Shown: positions 45,878 to 55,924 of the stretch, in pieces | Position numbering within the stretch: the stretch's first letter is position 1 | Layout of the letters: each line of letters begins with the position of its first letter | Origin: Myroides odoratimimus | Lineage (GTDB): Bacteria > Bacteroidota > Bacteroidia > Flavobacteriales > Flavobacteriaceae | Direction: 5' to 3' | NCBI RefSeq assembly: GCF_030326305.1 | Contig: NZ_JACAKB010000006.1 | Coordinates: 98,284 to 162,283, forward strand | Length of the DNA: 64,000 nt | Program-made: the position numbers and the translations under genes | The notes under the pieces: model-generated | What the model was told of the DNA's origin: nothing | Seen by the model: the letters and a program-made list of their open reading frames with translations, nothing else | The model's database searches: none

Positions 45878-47077
45878 TTATTTTTCTATTGTTTGGTATA
45901 CTTTAAGAGCTTGTTTTAAGATCTCAGCTGAGCGGATTAAGTCTTCTTTTTTAAGAACATAAGCCATACGAGCTTCGTTTAATCCTACACCTGGTGTAGA
46001 GTAGAATCCTGCAGCAGGAGCGATCATTACAGTCTCTCCATTTAGGTCATACTCTTCTAATAACCATTTAGCGAAGTTATCAGCATTCTTAATAGGGAAC
46101 TTAGCTACACAGTAGAAAGAACCATGTGGCATAGTCACTTGAACACCTTCTATCTGTTGAAGCGCAGTGATGAATACATCTCTTCTCTCTTTGTACTCCG
46201 TGATTACTTCATCGAAGTAAGATTTAGGAGTGTCTAGAGCAGCCTCAGCAGCGATTTGTTCAAAAGTAGGAGGAGATAGACGCGCCTGAGCAAATTTCAT
46301 TGCTGCAGCCATAAGCTCTTTGTTTTTAGAAACGATACATCCTATACGAGCACCACACATACTGTAACGCTTAGATACAGAGTCAATCATGATCGCGTGA
46401 TTCGCTAATTCTGGGATGCTCATCACAGAGATATGCTTATATCCATCATAAGCGAACTCTCTATATACTTCATCAGCGATTAAGAATAGATCGTGTTTAA
46501 CCACTAGATCTGTTAACTGTTTCATCTCTTGTTCTGAATATAAATAACCAGTAGGATTACCAGGATTACAGATTAAGATCGCTTTGGTCTTAGGAGTGAT
46601 TAGTTTTTCGAATTCTGATATAGCAGGTAATGCAAATCCATCATTGATAGAAGACATTACAGGTACGATGTTTACTCCATTAGAAGTAGAGAATCCATTA
46701 TAGTTAGCATAGAATGGCTCAGGGATGATGATTTCGTCACCTTGGTCCATTGTACTTCCTAAAGCGAATAATAATGCTTCAGATCCACCAGTAGTAACGA
46801 TAATATCTGCTACATCTACATTAAGATTTTGGTCTTGATAGTGTTTAGCTAACTTTATTCTATAACTTTCGATTCCTGCAGAGTGGCTATATTCTAATAC
46901 TTCGAAGTTAGCTTCTTTTACAGCTTTAAGAGCTCCTTCAGGTGTTTTAATATCAGGTTGTCCTATATTTAAGTGGTATACATGGTGTCCTTTTTGCTTT
47001 GCTACCTCTGCAAAAGGGACTAATTTTCTGATAGGTGATTCAGGCATTTGAAGCCCTTTGTTTGAAATCTTTGGCAT
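45878..47077 (-). CDS. Pyridoxal-phosphate-dependent aminotransferase (class I, AspC-like)
   Basis: 399 residues, fold-type I. Motifs include YHLNIGQPDIKTPEGALKAV near the start, ICNPGNPTGYLYS (about 172-184), ADEVYREFAYDG and the PLP-binding Lys in DSVSKRYSMCGARIG (about 233-247). The last part has ARMAYVLKKEDL, a typical AR-S-like substrate Arg site. It probably transfers amino groups among aspartate, aromatic or other amino acids and 2-oxoglutarate; the exact substrate is unclear. It is monocistronic, with its own promoter at 47161-47193 and terminator. Confidence 0.93.
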   Translation of the reverse strand: MPKISNKGLQMPESPIRKLVPFAEVAKQKGHHVYHLNIGQPDIKTPEGALKAVKEANFEVLEYSHSAGIESYRIKLAKHYQDQNLNVDVADIIVTTGGSEALLFALGSTMDQGDEIIIPEPFYANYNGFSTSNGVNIVPVMSSINDGFALPAISEFEKLITPKTKAILICNPGNPTGYLYSEQEMKQLTDLVVKHDLFLIADEVYREFAYDGYKHISVMSIPELANHAIMIDSVSKRYSMCGARIGCIVSKNKELMAAAMKFAQARLSPPTFEQIAAEAALDTPKSYFDEVITEYKERRDVFITALQQIEGVQVTMPHGSFYCVAKFPIKNADNFAKWLLEEYDLNGETVMIAPAAGFYSTPGVGLNEARMAYVLKKEDLIRSAEILKQALKVYQTIEK

Positions 47078-47160
47078 AGTTTTGAAATTTAAATAAACAT
47101 AGTAACTCTCTAAATCAATATTGGATTAGAAATCAATAATCCTCTAGAATATTACTATCG

Positions 47161-47193
47161 CAAATGTAACTTATTTTATGCAAAAATTTGCAA
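47161..47193 (-). promoter_or_regulatory. Promoter of the aminotransferase gene
   Basis: On the minus strand TTG (47193-47191), 22 nt, then TACATTTG (47168-47161) match the Bacteroidota promoter. The start codon is about 85 nt downstream. Confidence 0.6.
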
Positions 47194-47247
47194 CAAATTG
47201 ATTACTAAATATTAAGTTAAATATACTGAATTACTGGGCTTTTTGGT

Positions 47248-47255
47248 TATTTTTG
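47248..47255 (+). promoter_or_regulatory. -7 element upstream of the cytochrome c biogenesis gene
   Basis: TATTTTTG matches TAnnTTTG exactly and lies 31 nt before the start codon at 47287. No clear TTTG is found at the -33 position. Confidence 0.5.
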
Positions 47256-47286
47256 TTGCACTATTAAAACAACATATTAACAACTC

Positions 47287-50200
47287 ATGGATAAAAAAAT
47301 AATATCTTTTTTTTCTTCGACACGGTTAATGGCGGTTCTTTTTATAGTTTATGCTGTAGCATTAGCTCTAGGAACCTTCATCGAAGATCGTTATAACACA
47401 ACTACTGCCCGTATTTTAATATATAATACTAAATGGTTCGAGTTTATTATGTTTGTTTTCTTGATTAACTTTATAGGAAATATTAAGAAATACAGACTAC
47501 TGAGCAAGGAGAAGTGGGCGACATTACTACTGCATGCGGCTTTTATTTTAATTTTATTAGGAGCTTTCATTACTCGTTATATTAGTTTCGAGGGAATGAT
47601 GCCTATTAGAGAAGGGGAGACGGCAGATAGTATTTTTTCTGATAAAACTTTCCTTACTGTTATGACAGATGGTGAGTATGAAGGGGAACAACGTAGACGT
47701 ACGTATGAGAGACCAATATTATTCTCTCCTGTGACGAATAATCACTTTAAAGTAAGAGAAGACTTTAATGGTATCGATTACGAGATAGAGTATAAAGATT
47801 TTATCATGGGAGCTACTGAGGCAATAGCAGAAGATCCTAATGGAAAAATGTTCTTAAAATTAGTAGAGTCTGGTGATGGAGATCGTCATGAACATTTCTT
47901 AGAAGAAGGAAAAGTTGTGAGTATCCACAATGTATTATTCTCATTGAATAAGCCTACTGATGGAGCAATCAATATCACAAAAGAAGGGGATGAGTTCTTT
48001 TTAGATACACCTTTTGGAGGAACGTATATGGTGATGGCAACACAGGCGACAGGTGATGTAGTAGCTGGTACAAAAGCTCCTCTGAACTTTAGATCATTAT
48101 ATAATATGGCAGGAACACAGTTCGTTATTCCAGAAATGCCTATTAAAGGAAAGATGGTTCTAGAGTCTGATGGTGACTTTAAGAATAAAAGAAATACGGA
48201 TGCTTTAGTTCTTACTGTTCGTTCTCAAGGAAAAGAGGAGGAAGTAACGCTAATGGGTAAAGCAGGAAGAATGGGAGAACCTCAGTCATTTAAACTAGGT
48301 GACTTAGAGTTTACGATGATGTATGGTAGTAAAGTGTATACTACACCGTTCCAAATCAAGTTAAATAAATTCATTGCTGAGAAATATCCTGGTACAGAGA
48401 GTAGCTATGCTTCATTCGAAAGTCAGGTGACTGTATTAGACGGAGCAGAGAACTTCGATGCACGTATCTATATGAACAATATTCTAGATTATAAAGGATA
48501 CCGATTCTTCCAGGCAGAGTTCGATAGAGATGAGAAAGGAACTATCCTATCTGTGAACCATGACTTCTGGGGAACGTGGATTACTTATATAGGGTACTTC
48601 TTACTATATGTAGGATTAATAGTAATCTTATTCGATAAGAATACAAGATTTGGTGATTTGAAACGAAAATTAGATAAAGTTAGAGAGAAGAAAGCTTCTA
48701 TACTTACGATGTTGTTCTTGTTCTTATCAGTAGGAGCATTCGCACAACATAATCACGAGACACCTACACGTCCTAATCAGGTAGTGATAGATTCGCTGAT
48801 CAAGAGTACTGCTGTAGATAAAGAACATGCAGCAAGATTCGGAGAATTGGTTATTCAGGACTTTGGTGGTCGTATGAAACCAGTGAATACTTTTGCTTCA
48901 GAATTATTGCGTAAAGTATATAAAGGAGAAAACTATAAAGGATTAAATCCTGATCAGGTGTTTCTATCGATGACTCAGTTCACAGTAGCTCAACAATTAC
49001 AAGGAGCACCTAACTACTGGTATTATGCAGAATTGATAAAACTACCTAGAGGGAATGATAAAATACTAGAGGCATTAAAGCTGCCTAAAGGTGCTAAGTA
49101 TGCGGCGTTTATTGATTTCTTTGATGAAAATGGTAATTATAGATTAGCAAAAGTAGTAGAAGATGCTAATCACTCTGCTGTTAAAAATCAGTTTGAGAAA
49201 GACTATTTAGATTTGGATTCTAAGATGGCTCTATTGAATGCAGCATTCACTACACGTAGCCTTACGATATTCCCTATACCTGGTCACGATAATGATAAAT
49301 GGGTATCTCCATTAGAATTAAACGAGGCTGGTCTTAAAGGAATGGATTCTACATTCACGAAGAGCATATTGCCTAGAATGTATGTTCCAGCGTTATTTGA
49401 GGCAAAACAATCAGGGGACTATGCGAAGGCAGATGAGTTCTTACAGAGTATTAAAACGTATCAGAATGCTTATGGTAAAACTGTAATACCTTCTGAGAAA
49501 AAGATTCATTTCGAAATCCAATATAATAAGTACGATATATTTAAGACACTATATAGTTACTATATGTTAGCTGCTGTGTTCTTATTCATCTTCATTATAT
49601 CAGAGATATTAAAACCAAGACGTATTAATAAGACGATGATAAAAATTGGTAGCTGGGCTACAGTCTTATTATTCGGTATCCATACATTAGGATTAGCTGT
49701 GAGATGGTATGTATCAGGGCACGCTCCATGGAGTGATGCGTATGAGTCAGTTATCTACGTGGCATGGGCAACTACATTATTTGGGTTGATTTTTGGGCGT
49801 AAGTCTGAGTTAACAATTGCTTCAACAGCATTCGTGGCCGCTATAGTATTATGGGGAGCACATCTAAACTTTATGGATCCTGCGATTGGTAATTTACAAC
49901 CAGTATTGAATTCATATTGGCTGATTATCCACGTAGCAGTTATCGTAGGTAGTTATGGTCCATTCACATTAGGTATGATATTAGGAATAGTGACTCTATT
50001 CTTAATGATTCTTACCAATGATAAGAATAAGAAGAAAATGGATCTTAATATTAAGGAGTTGACTTATATTAATGAGATGACATTAACGGTAGGTCTAGTT
50101 CTATTAACTATTGGTAACTTCTTAGGAGGTCAATGGGCTAATGAGAGCTGGGGACGCTACTGGGGATGGGATCCTAAAGAGACATGGGCATTAATTAGTA

Positions 50201-50460
50201 TTATGATTTATGCTTTTGTGATCCATGCCAGATTAGTGCCTGCTATGCGAGGTACATGGTTATATAATGTATTCAGTGTAGTAGCGTATTATTCAATTAT
50301 GATGACTTACTTCGGTGTTAACTTCTACTTAAGTGGATTACACTCTTATGCATCAGGAGATAAAGTGATCACACCTACTGCTGTATGGTGGTCATTAGGA
50401 TTTGTGATAGTATTAAGTGTCTTCTCTTATATTAAATATAAAAAGTACTTGAAGAAATAG
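47287..50460 (+). CDS. ccsBA: Cytochrome c biogenesis protein, ResB-CcsA fusion (System II synthase)
   Basis: 1057 residues. The N-terminal half is ResB/CcsB-like: membrane helices near 8-28, 47-65 and 78-98, a periplasmic domain to about 425, a helix about 434-453, then an internal hydrophobic stretch about 473-487. The C-terminal CcsA part has multiple helices from about 755 onward and the haem-handling WWD motif WGRYWGWDPKETWALI (about 956-971), with conserved His residues in flanking helices. It exports and attaches haem to apocytochromes c on the periplasmic side. The fusion is usual in Bacteroidota. Confidence 0.95.
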   Translation: MDKKIISFFSSTRLMAVLFIVYAVALALGTFIEDRYNTTTARILIYNTKWFEFIMFVFLINFIGNIKKYRLLSKEKWATLLLHAAFILILLGAFITRYISFEGMMPIREGETADSIFSDKTFLTVMTDGEYEGEQRRRTYERPILFSPVTNNHFKVREDFNGIDYEIEYKDFIMGATEAIAEDPNGKMFLKLVESGDGDRHEHFLEEGKVVSIHNVLFSLNKPTDGAINITKEGDEFFLDTPFGGTYMVMATQATGDVVAGTKAPLNFRSLYNMAGTQFVIPEMPIKGKMVLESDGDFKNKRNTDALVLTVRSQGKEEEVTLMGKAGRMGEPQSFKLGDLEFTMMYGSKVYTTPFQIKLNKFIAEKYPGTESSYASFESQVTVLDGAENFDARIYMNNILDYKGYRFFQAEFDRDEKGTILSVNHDFWGTWITYIGYFLLYVGLIVILFDKNTRFGDLKRKLDKVREKKASILTMLFLFLSVGAFAQHNHETPTRPNQVVIDSLIKSTAVDKEHAARFGELVIQDFGGRMKPVNTFASELLRKVYKGENYKGLNPDQVFLSMTQFTVAQQLQGAPNYWYYAELIKLPRGNDKILEALKLPKGAKYAAFIDFFDENGNYRLAKVVEDANHSAVKNQFEKDYLDLDSKMALLNAAFTTRSLTIFPIPGHDNDKWVSPLELNEAGLKGMDSTFTKSILPRMYVPALFEAKQSGDYAKADEFLQSIKTYQNAYGKTVIPSEKKIHFEIQYNKYDIFKTLYSYYMLAAVFLFIFIISEILKPRRINKTMIKIGSWATVLLFGIHTLGLAVRWYVSGHAPWSDAYESVIYVAWATTLFGLIFGRKSELTIASTAFVAAIVLWGAHLNFMDPAIGNLQPVLNSYWLIIHVAVIVGSYGPFTLGMILGIVTLFLMILTNDKNKKKMDLNIKELTYINEMTLTVGLVLLTIGNFLGGQWANESWGRYWGWDPKETWALISIMIYAFVIHARLVPAMRGTWLYNVFSVVAYYSIMMTYFGVNFYLSGLHSYASGDKVITPTAVWWSLGFVIVLSVFSYIKYKKYLKK

Positions 50461-50484
50461 TATTCTCTAAGTAGAATATAATCT

Positions 50485-50519
50485 AAAGCCCAGCTTCTTT
50501 TAGAAGCTGGGCTTTTTTT
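50485..50519 (+). terminator. Strong terminator after the cytochrome c biogenesis gene
   Basis: AAAGCCCAGCTTCT (50485-50498) pairs perfectly with 50502-50515 around a 3-nt loop, then a T run. The rest of the gap to 51008 holds only a promoter and AT-rich sequence. Confidence 0.93.
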
Positions 50520-50840
50520 GTTTTTATATCTGATTCAAGAGTAGAATTGTGATATAGAAGGAGAAACTACGATATGTATTACATATTATATAGGTATAAT
50601 TAACTATATTGTGAATAGTTTCTTTATTTTAGAAAAATTAGTGTTTTAATTTTCTTAAAAAATATAATTTTCTGTTTAATGTGGTTTTTAAAGGTGAAAT
50701 ATTTAAAATGTTTAGTTTTGTTTTGTGTTTTATATACATCTTTTCTGAGTAAAATTTAAATATATATACAAAAACTTCTCTTGTTGTAGTATATTTTCTA
50801 AATAAGGTTAAATTGTGTGAGTAATAATCAAATTTTAACA

Positions 50841-50875
50841 TTTGATGTTTGTTAAGTCGTTTTTTTATAACTTTG
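50841..50875 (+). promoter_or_regulatory. Promoter of the second fibre locus
   Basis: TAACTTTG (50868-50875) matches TAnnTTTG. Two TTTG candidates precede it, at 50841-50844 (spacing 23) and 50848-50851 (spacing 16). The 5' leader to the start at 51009 would be about 130 nt. Confidence 0.65.
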
Positions 50876-51008
50876 TAGTACAAACTGTTTAAGATTTTAG
50901 GTTAAAGCTTATTGTCTATATAGGATGTTATGATTTGATTAACGATTTGGGGAAAATGTGATCACTTCAGATTAATTAGTAAAATATTTTAAATAAATTT
51001 TTTTAAAC

Positions 51009-52721
51009 ATGAAAAAGAAAATTACTACTCTGTTTTTGTTAGCTCTAGGAGCTGGTATGTATGCACAGACTCCTGATCCTATTGGTATGGGGGTTGGTAC
51101 TGCATTAGTACCTAATAAAAGTGCAATATTAGATATTGCTGCGAGTAAGAAAGGGGTCTTGATTCCTAGAGTTGCTTTAAATGATGTTAAAGTATTTGGT
51201 TTAGAAGGGGATTCTAAAACTGAAAGTATGTTGGTCTTTAATGATAAAGGTACTGCTGCAAAAGGATTCTATTATTGGACTAATAATACTACGACTCCTG
51301 CAGAAAGTAAATGGGAACTTATTACTTCTGAATCTGTATTAAATCAAAAAATAGATGAACTTAAGAATTATGTTGATACAGAAATAAAAAAGATAACTAA
51401 TATAGTAGATGGTGCTAACCTAAGTTATTTAGTTGCTTTTAATCCTACTGGAGGAGCAAATGGTAAAGGAGAGTTTTCTTATTTAGTTCCTGATGGTAGC
51501 GGAGGGTATACTCAAAAAGCAATTACATTTGCTGAGTTAATCGCCTTATCTGAGACTAAAACTTTTATGAAAGCAGAGATGCATAAAATAAAAGATCCAA
51601 ATGATGAAACTGGTAAAACTGAAGTTGAAGTAGTAAAAGCTTATTACTATTTCAATGAAGATGCAGTTAACGCCTGGTTAATTGCTGGAAATGATATTAA
51701 AGATATTAATGACCCAGTTAAGGGGATTCCTTTTACTTCAGGATTTAAAATCGACGTAGTAGGTACTGTAAGTTCTAACTTAGAACAAGTATTTAATGAT
51801 AATCGTAAGTTTATTGATAAATTTATTACTAAATCTGAAGGGAATGTTTTTGCTGAAGTAGTTAATAATGAAGTTAAGTTATACTATATTGACAAAACTA
51901 ATGGTAAAACTGAAGTGAATTTCAATACTTTAGAAACAAAAACTAATATTCAGAAAACGATTGTTGACGCTTCTGGGAAAGAGGGAACTTATACAGATGC
52001 TACATTAGGAACTCTTAAAGAAGGTCAAATACTATTTAAATACAAATCTGAAGAATTAGATGCTAATCAGCAGCCTGTAAATTATTATTTAAATATTACA
52101 GAAGAGGTTAAAAATTCATTTAATCATCAAGATATCAAAGACGAGTTAAATAGATATTTGACTCAAGGAGGTAATGTTTACTATGGTGAAATCACTACAG
52201 GTGATGGTAAATTCGTGTTATATCATTTAATTGATAATGGTGATGGAACATTTACAAAAAAACCAATTGATATTAGTGAAAACATAATCGAAACGATTAA
52301 AACTAATGATAAAGTAACAGAGTTAATCAAGGAAAAAACAAAAGAAATCGTTGAGAACAATGTAACAACAGAAACAGGAGAAGTTATCGGTGGGTTTAAA
52401 GTATTTAAAACTATTGTAAGCGCATCTGTTGTACAAGGTGAAACTAGTGATGGAACTAAAGTTGATTATAATACGACATTTAGTGAGTCAATTAAATTAG
52501 AAAAATTTAGTTGATTATTGAACGTTGAGATTTTAGATGATAAAGGACAAGTAGTGTTGACAACTGTCACAGATGTTAAAGCAGGTAGTGCTGATCAAGG
52601 TAAAACACCTGTTGAGTTTAGATTTGGTGTTGGTAAAATGTATGCTCCATTAGCTTCAGGTAAACAATATGATGTGATCTTAAGATATATATCTGATGAG
52701 AAATTTACACCTACTAAATAG
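51009..52721 (+). pseudogene. Secreted fibre-like protein gene interrupted by an in-frame TGA
   Basis: The frame opens with the signal peptide MKKKITTLFLLALGAGMYAQ and the head motif (NKSAILDIAASKKGVLIPRV). It runs 501 codons to a TGA at 52512-52514, then continues in the same frame (LLNVEILDDKGQVVLTTVTD) to a normal stop at 52719-52721. The intact paralogue at 52763 reads KFGRLLKASVLDKNGQVLF where this one reads KFS-stop-LLNVEILDDKGQVVL, so an Arg codon was probably changed to TGA. Without it the protein would be 570 residues. The 501-residue product lacks the last beta strands of the C-terminal domain and may not assemble. 51249-52330 repeats in the next gene. Confidence 0.8.
51249..52330 (+). 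repeat. 1082-bp direct repeat, copy 1
   Basis: It appears identical by eye to 52994-54075 at a constant offset of 1745 bp, starting GGTACTGCTGC and ending AGTTAATCAA. It encodes about 360 identical residues of two neighbouring fibre genes, while the flanks diverge. Confidence 0.93.
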
Positions 52722-52762
52722 TCCTAAATAATTTAAAAAAATAACTTTAATAAGAAATTATA

Positions 52763-54487
52763 ATGAAAAAACAAATATATACAGTATTAGCATTAGCATT
52801 ATGTTTAGGTGCTTTTGCTCAAGAGAAACCAGGAGTAGGTATCAATACAAAAAGAGTAGATAAAAGTGCTATTCTAGACGTTGTGGCTGAAAAAAAAGGG
52901 GTTTTAATTCCTAGAATTGCTTTAAATGATGTGACTGTTTTCGGTTTAGATGGTGATTCTAAAAAAGAAAGTATGTTAGTTTACAATGAAAATGGTACTG
53001 CTGCAAAAGGATTCTATTATTGGACTAATAATACTACGACTCCTGCAGAAAGTAAATGGGAACTTATTACTTCTGAATCTGTATTAAATCAAAAAATAGA
53101 TGAACTTAAGAATTATGTTGATACAGAAATAAAAAAGATAACTAATATAGTAGATGGTGCTAACCTAAGTTATTTAGTTGCTTTTAATCCTACTGGAGGA
53201 GCAAATGGTAAAGGAGAGTTTTCTTATTTAGTTCCTGATGGTAGCGGAGGGTATACTCAAAAAGCAATTACATTTGCTGAGTTAATCGCCTTATCTGAGA
53301 CTAAAACTTTTATGAAAGCAGAGATGCATAAAATAAAAGATCCAAATGATGAAACTGGTAAAACTGAAGTTGAAGTAGTAAAAGCTTATTACTATTTCAA
53401 TGAAGATGCAGTTAACGCCTGGTTAATTGCTGGAAATGATATTAAAGATATTAATGACCCAGTTAAGGGGATTCCTTTTACTTCAGGATTTAAAATCGAC
53501 GTAGTAGGTACTGTAAGTTCTAACTTAGAACAAGTATTTAATGATAATCGTAAGTTTATTGATAAATTTATTACTAAATCTGAAGGGAATGTTTTTGCTG
53601 AAGTAGTTAATAATGAAGTTAAGTTATACTATATTGACAAAACTAATGGTAAAACTGAAGTGAATTTCAATACTTTAGAAACAAAAACTAATATTCAGAA
53701 AACGATTGTTGACGCTTCTGGGAAAGAGGGAACTTATACAGATGCTACATTAGGAACTCTTAAAGAAGGTCAAATACTATTTAAATACAAATCTGAAGAA
53801 TTAGATGCTAATCAGCAGCCTGTAAATTATTATTTAAATATTACAGAAGAGGTTAAAAATTCATTTAATCATCAAGATATCAAAGACGAGTTAAATAGAT
53901 ATTTGACTCAAGGAGGTAATGTTTACTATGGTGAAATCACTACAGGTGATGGTAAATTCGTGTTATATCATTTAATTGATAATGGTGATGGAACATTTAC
54001 AAAAAAACCAATTGATATTAGTGAAAACATAATCGAAACGATTAAAACTAATGATAAAGTAACAGAGTTAATCAATGAGAAAACAAAAGTTGTAGTGACT
54101 ACAGAAACTAATGTACCTACTGGGGAAGTTATCAATGGATATACTGTATATAAAGGTACTGCAGAGATACTTGTTAACCATGCGGATGGTTATGATTCTG
54201 AATTAGCTGCTAATACTTATGTAGTTACTAAACCAATGAAATTTGTAGTAGATGACGCAACTAAGAAAGGTTCTTGGGTTGAGAATAAAGCTGATAAATT
54301 TGGTAGATTACTTAAAGCATCAGTATTAGATAAAAATGGACAAGTATTATTCACTACAGTTACAGATGTAACTTCACCTGGTGATAATCAATTTAGATTT
54401 GCTTTTGGTGTTGGAAACAGTTATTATCCATTACCTAATGATAAATATGAGGTTGTTTTTGAATATCTTGGGGCAACAAAACAATAA
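52763..54487 (+). CDS. Secreted fibre-like protein with conserved head domain
   Basis: 574 residues, signal peptide about 1-19 (ALALCLGAFAQ). The head motif is KSAILDVVAEKKGVLIPRIA, followed by GFYYWTNN and a predicted coiled coil (VLNQKIDELKNYVDTEIKKI). The middle, residues 78-437, is identical to the broken gene upstream. The unique C-terminal domain (about 445-574) ends FAFGVGNSYYPLPNDKYEVV. It is separated by 41 nt from the upstream gene and 18 nt from the next, so the three genes form one operon. Probably surface exposed; export route not evident, as no T9SS C-terminal domain is seen. Confidence 0.82.
   Translation: MKKQIYTVLALALCLGAFAQEKPGVGINTKRVDKSAILDVVAEKKGVLIPRIALNDVTVFGLDGDSKKESMLVYNENGTAAKGFYYWTNNTTTPAESKWELITSESVLNQKIDELKNYVDTEIKKITNIVDGANLSYLVAFNPTGGANGKGEFSYLVPDGSGGYTQKAITFAELIALSETKTFMKAEMHKIKDPNDETGKTEVEVVKAYYYFNEDAVNAWLIAGNDIKDINDPVKGIPFTSGFKIDVVGTVSSNLEQVFNDNRKFIDKFITKSEGNVFAEVVNNEVKLYYIDKTNGKTEVNFNTLETKTNIQKTIVDASGKEGTYTDATLGTLKEGQILFKYKSEELDANQQPVNYYLNITEEVKNSFNHQDIKDELNRYLTQGGNVYYGEITTGDGKFVLYHLIDNGDGTFTKKPIDISENIIETIKTNDKVTELINEKTKVVVTTETNVPTGEVINGYTVYKGTAEILVNHADGYDSELAANTYVVTKPMKFVVDDATKKGSWVENKADKFGRLLKASVLDKNGQVLFTTVTDVTSPGDNQFRFAFGVGNSYYPLPNDKYEVVFEYLGATKQ
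52994..54075 (+). repeat. 1082-bp direct repeat, copy 2
   Basis: Second copy of the sequence at 51249-52330, lying wholly inside the 574-residue fibre gene. Confidence 0.93.
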
Positions 54488-54505
54488 TAAAAAAAGTTAA
54501 GCACT

Positions 54506-55822
54506 ATGAGAAAGTATTTAATAGCATGTGCTGCTCTATTTGGTATGTCCTATATAGGACATGCCCAAGTAGGGGTTGGTACACTAAGTCCTTCTGAGAG
54601 TACTGTCTTAGACATACACGCTAAGGATAGAGGGGGGCTTTTTCCAAGAGTTCATTTAAAAGATTTGAATGAATTAGATCCTGTTATTGGAAAAAAAGGA
54701 GACTTAAAGATTAAAGGATTAGTTGTATTTAATATTAATCCTAATCCTAATTTACAAGATAAAGATCTTGCTGGAAAATCTGAAGGGTTTTATGTGTGGT
54801 CTGGTACATCTTGGGATAGATTAACAACACGAAGTGAAATTTTAAAGCTAATTGGAGATAACAATAGTAATCAATCTCTAGAAGAAATTTGGGCGGTCAT
54901 TAATCAACTTATTAATCAAACTAAACCTGGAGAATCTTTGAAAGGAACTTCTGTCGTGTTGTATGATTTTGATAAAGAGCAATTTTATACATTAGTTAAA
55001 GATGATAAAGATAACGTTGTTAGTTCTGAGGTTGTTGACTTAACGAATGTAATCCAAAAGGCAGAAACAAAATCTTTAATTAATAGAGGAGAAGTTATTG
55101 CTGATGGGCAAAAACCAGAATTAGTTAAATCTTTAAATTATGACCAGACAAAGTTGAAGAAAGGTCAGATTTTTTATGAGTATTTAGGAGAAGAGAGAGA
55201 TAAAGATGGAAAGCAAATTCCTTTTTATCTTGATATAACTGGAGATGTTAAGAAAACCATTACTAATAATCAAGAGGTACAACAAATTTTTGAAGAAACA
55301 GTAAATAAGTTTTTGACAGAAGGAGGTAATGTATTTTATGGTGATCATGATGAAGATGGAAATGCTGTTACTGAAGATGTTTTATATTCTTATGTAATCA
55401 ATAATACGACAGGTAAGAGAGAAAAAAAGATTATTAATATAACAGAAACGCTTCGTGAAATATTAAAGAATGAAAACTTTATAAAAGAACTTAAAGAAGC
55501 TGTTAGTTATAATATTAGTAGTGCCATTACACAAACAAATATTAAGTATGAAGGTAAAGTAGTTAATGTGTTTTCAAGCACAGCAACTGTTAACTCTCTA
55601 GACGCTGAGGTTGTTGGTGTAGAATTTCCTGATGAAGTAGGTATTAAAGCACTTAACATTTTTGATATCAAATTGTATAGTTTAGAAGGAAAATTGATAA
55701 CTGTAGGTATTACAGATATTAAGTATGATGGAGGGTTACTAGATTTTTCTTTAGGTAGTGGAGGGTTATATACACCAATTACTGCTGGTTCATACAAGGT
55801 AGTTGTTCAGTTTACAAAGTAA
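54506..55822 (+). CDS. Secreted fibre-like protein with conserved head domain
   Basis: 438 residues. The signal peptide ends near GHAQ (about residue 21). The head motif is GVGTLSPSESTVLDIHAKDR with GGLFPRVHLKDL, followed by GFYVWSGTSWDRL. The middle carries GGNVFYGDHDEDGNAVTEDV, shared with the protein at 38204, and the C-terminus FSLGSGGLYTPITAGSYKVV. It is the last gene of the second fibre operon before two terminators. Its sequence is clearly more diverged than the pair upstream, so it did not take part in the recent duplication. Confidence 0.82.
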   Translation: MRKYLIACAALFGMSYIGHAQVGVGTLSPSESTVLDIHAKDRGGLFPRVHLKDLNELDPVIGKKGDLKIKGLVVFNINPNPNLQDKDLAGKSEGFYVWSGTSWDRLTTRSEILKLIGDNNSNQSLEEIWAVINQLINQTKPGESLKGTSVVLYDFDKEQFYTLVKDDKDNVVSSEVVDLTNVIQKAETKSLINRGEVIADGQKPELVKSLNYDQTKLKKGQIFYEYLGEERDKDGKQIPFYLDITGDVKKTITNNQEVQQIFEETVNKFLTEGGNVFYGDHDEDGNAVTEDVLYSYVINNTTGKREKKIINITETLREILKNENFIKELKEAVSYNISSAITQTNIKYEGKVVNVFSSTATVNSLDAEVVGVEFPDEVGIKALNIFDIKLYSLEGKLITVGITDIKYDGGLLDFSLGSGGLYTPITAGSYKVVVQFTK

Positions 55823-55844
55823 AACTTATAACAAAGAGTAGTAA

Positions 55845-55879
55845 AAAGCCTCTAGACATTGTCTAAAGGCTTTCTCTTT
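55845..55879 (+). terminator. Terminator of the second fibre operon
   Basis: AAAGCCT and TAGAC (55845-55857) pair with GTCTA and AGGCTTT (55861-55873), followed by TCTCTTTT. Confidence 0.85.
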
Positions 55880-55884
55880 TAAAT

Positions 55885-55921
55885 AAAAAAGGTCTCAAAA
55901 ATATTTTTTGAGACCTTTTTT
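55885..55921. terminator. Bidirectional terminator
   Basis: AAAAAAGGTCTCAAAA and its complement flank a short loop, with A and T runs on both sides. It can stop both the fibre operon and the convergent lipoprotein gene. Confidence 0.88.
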
Positions 55922-55924
55922 ATG

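Noticed and set aside
47287-50460. ResB-CcsA fusion as an unusual gene fusion
   Set aside because: Fused System II synthases are standard in Bacteroidota, so it is not reported as novel.
50638-50883. 81-residue minus-strand frame before the second fibre locus
   Set aside because: It is Lys/Tyr/Ile-rich as expected from AT-rich non-coding DNA and overlaps the promoter of the fibre locus.
52512-52514. TGA as selenocysteine or programmed read-through
   Set aside because: The paralogue has Arg at this site and no stem-loop or context of a recoding site was seen; a nonsense mutation is simpler.
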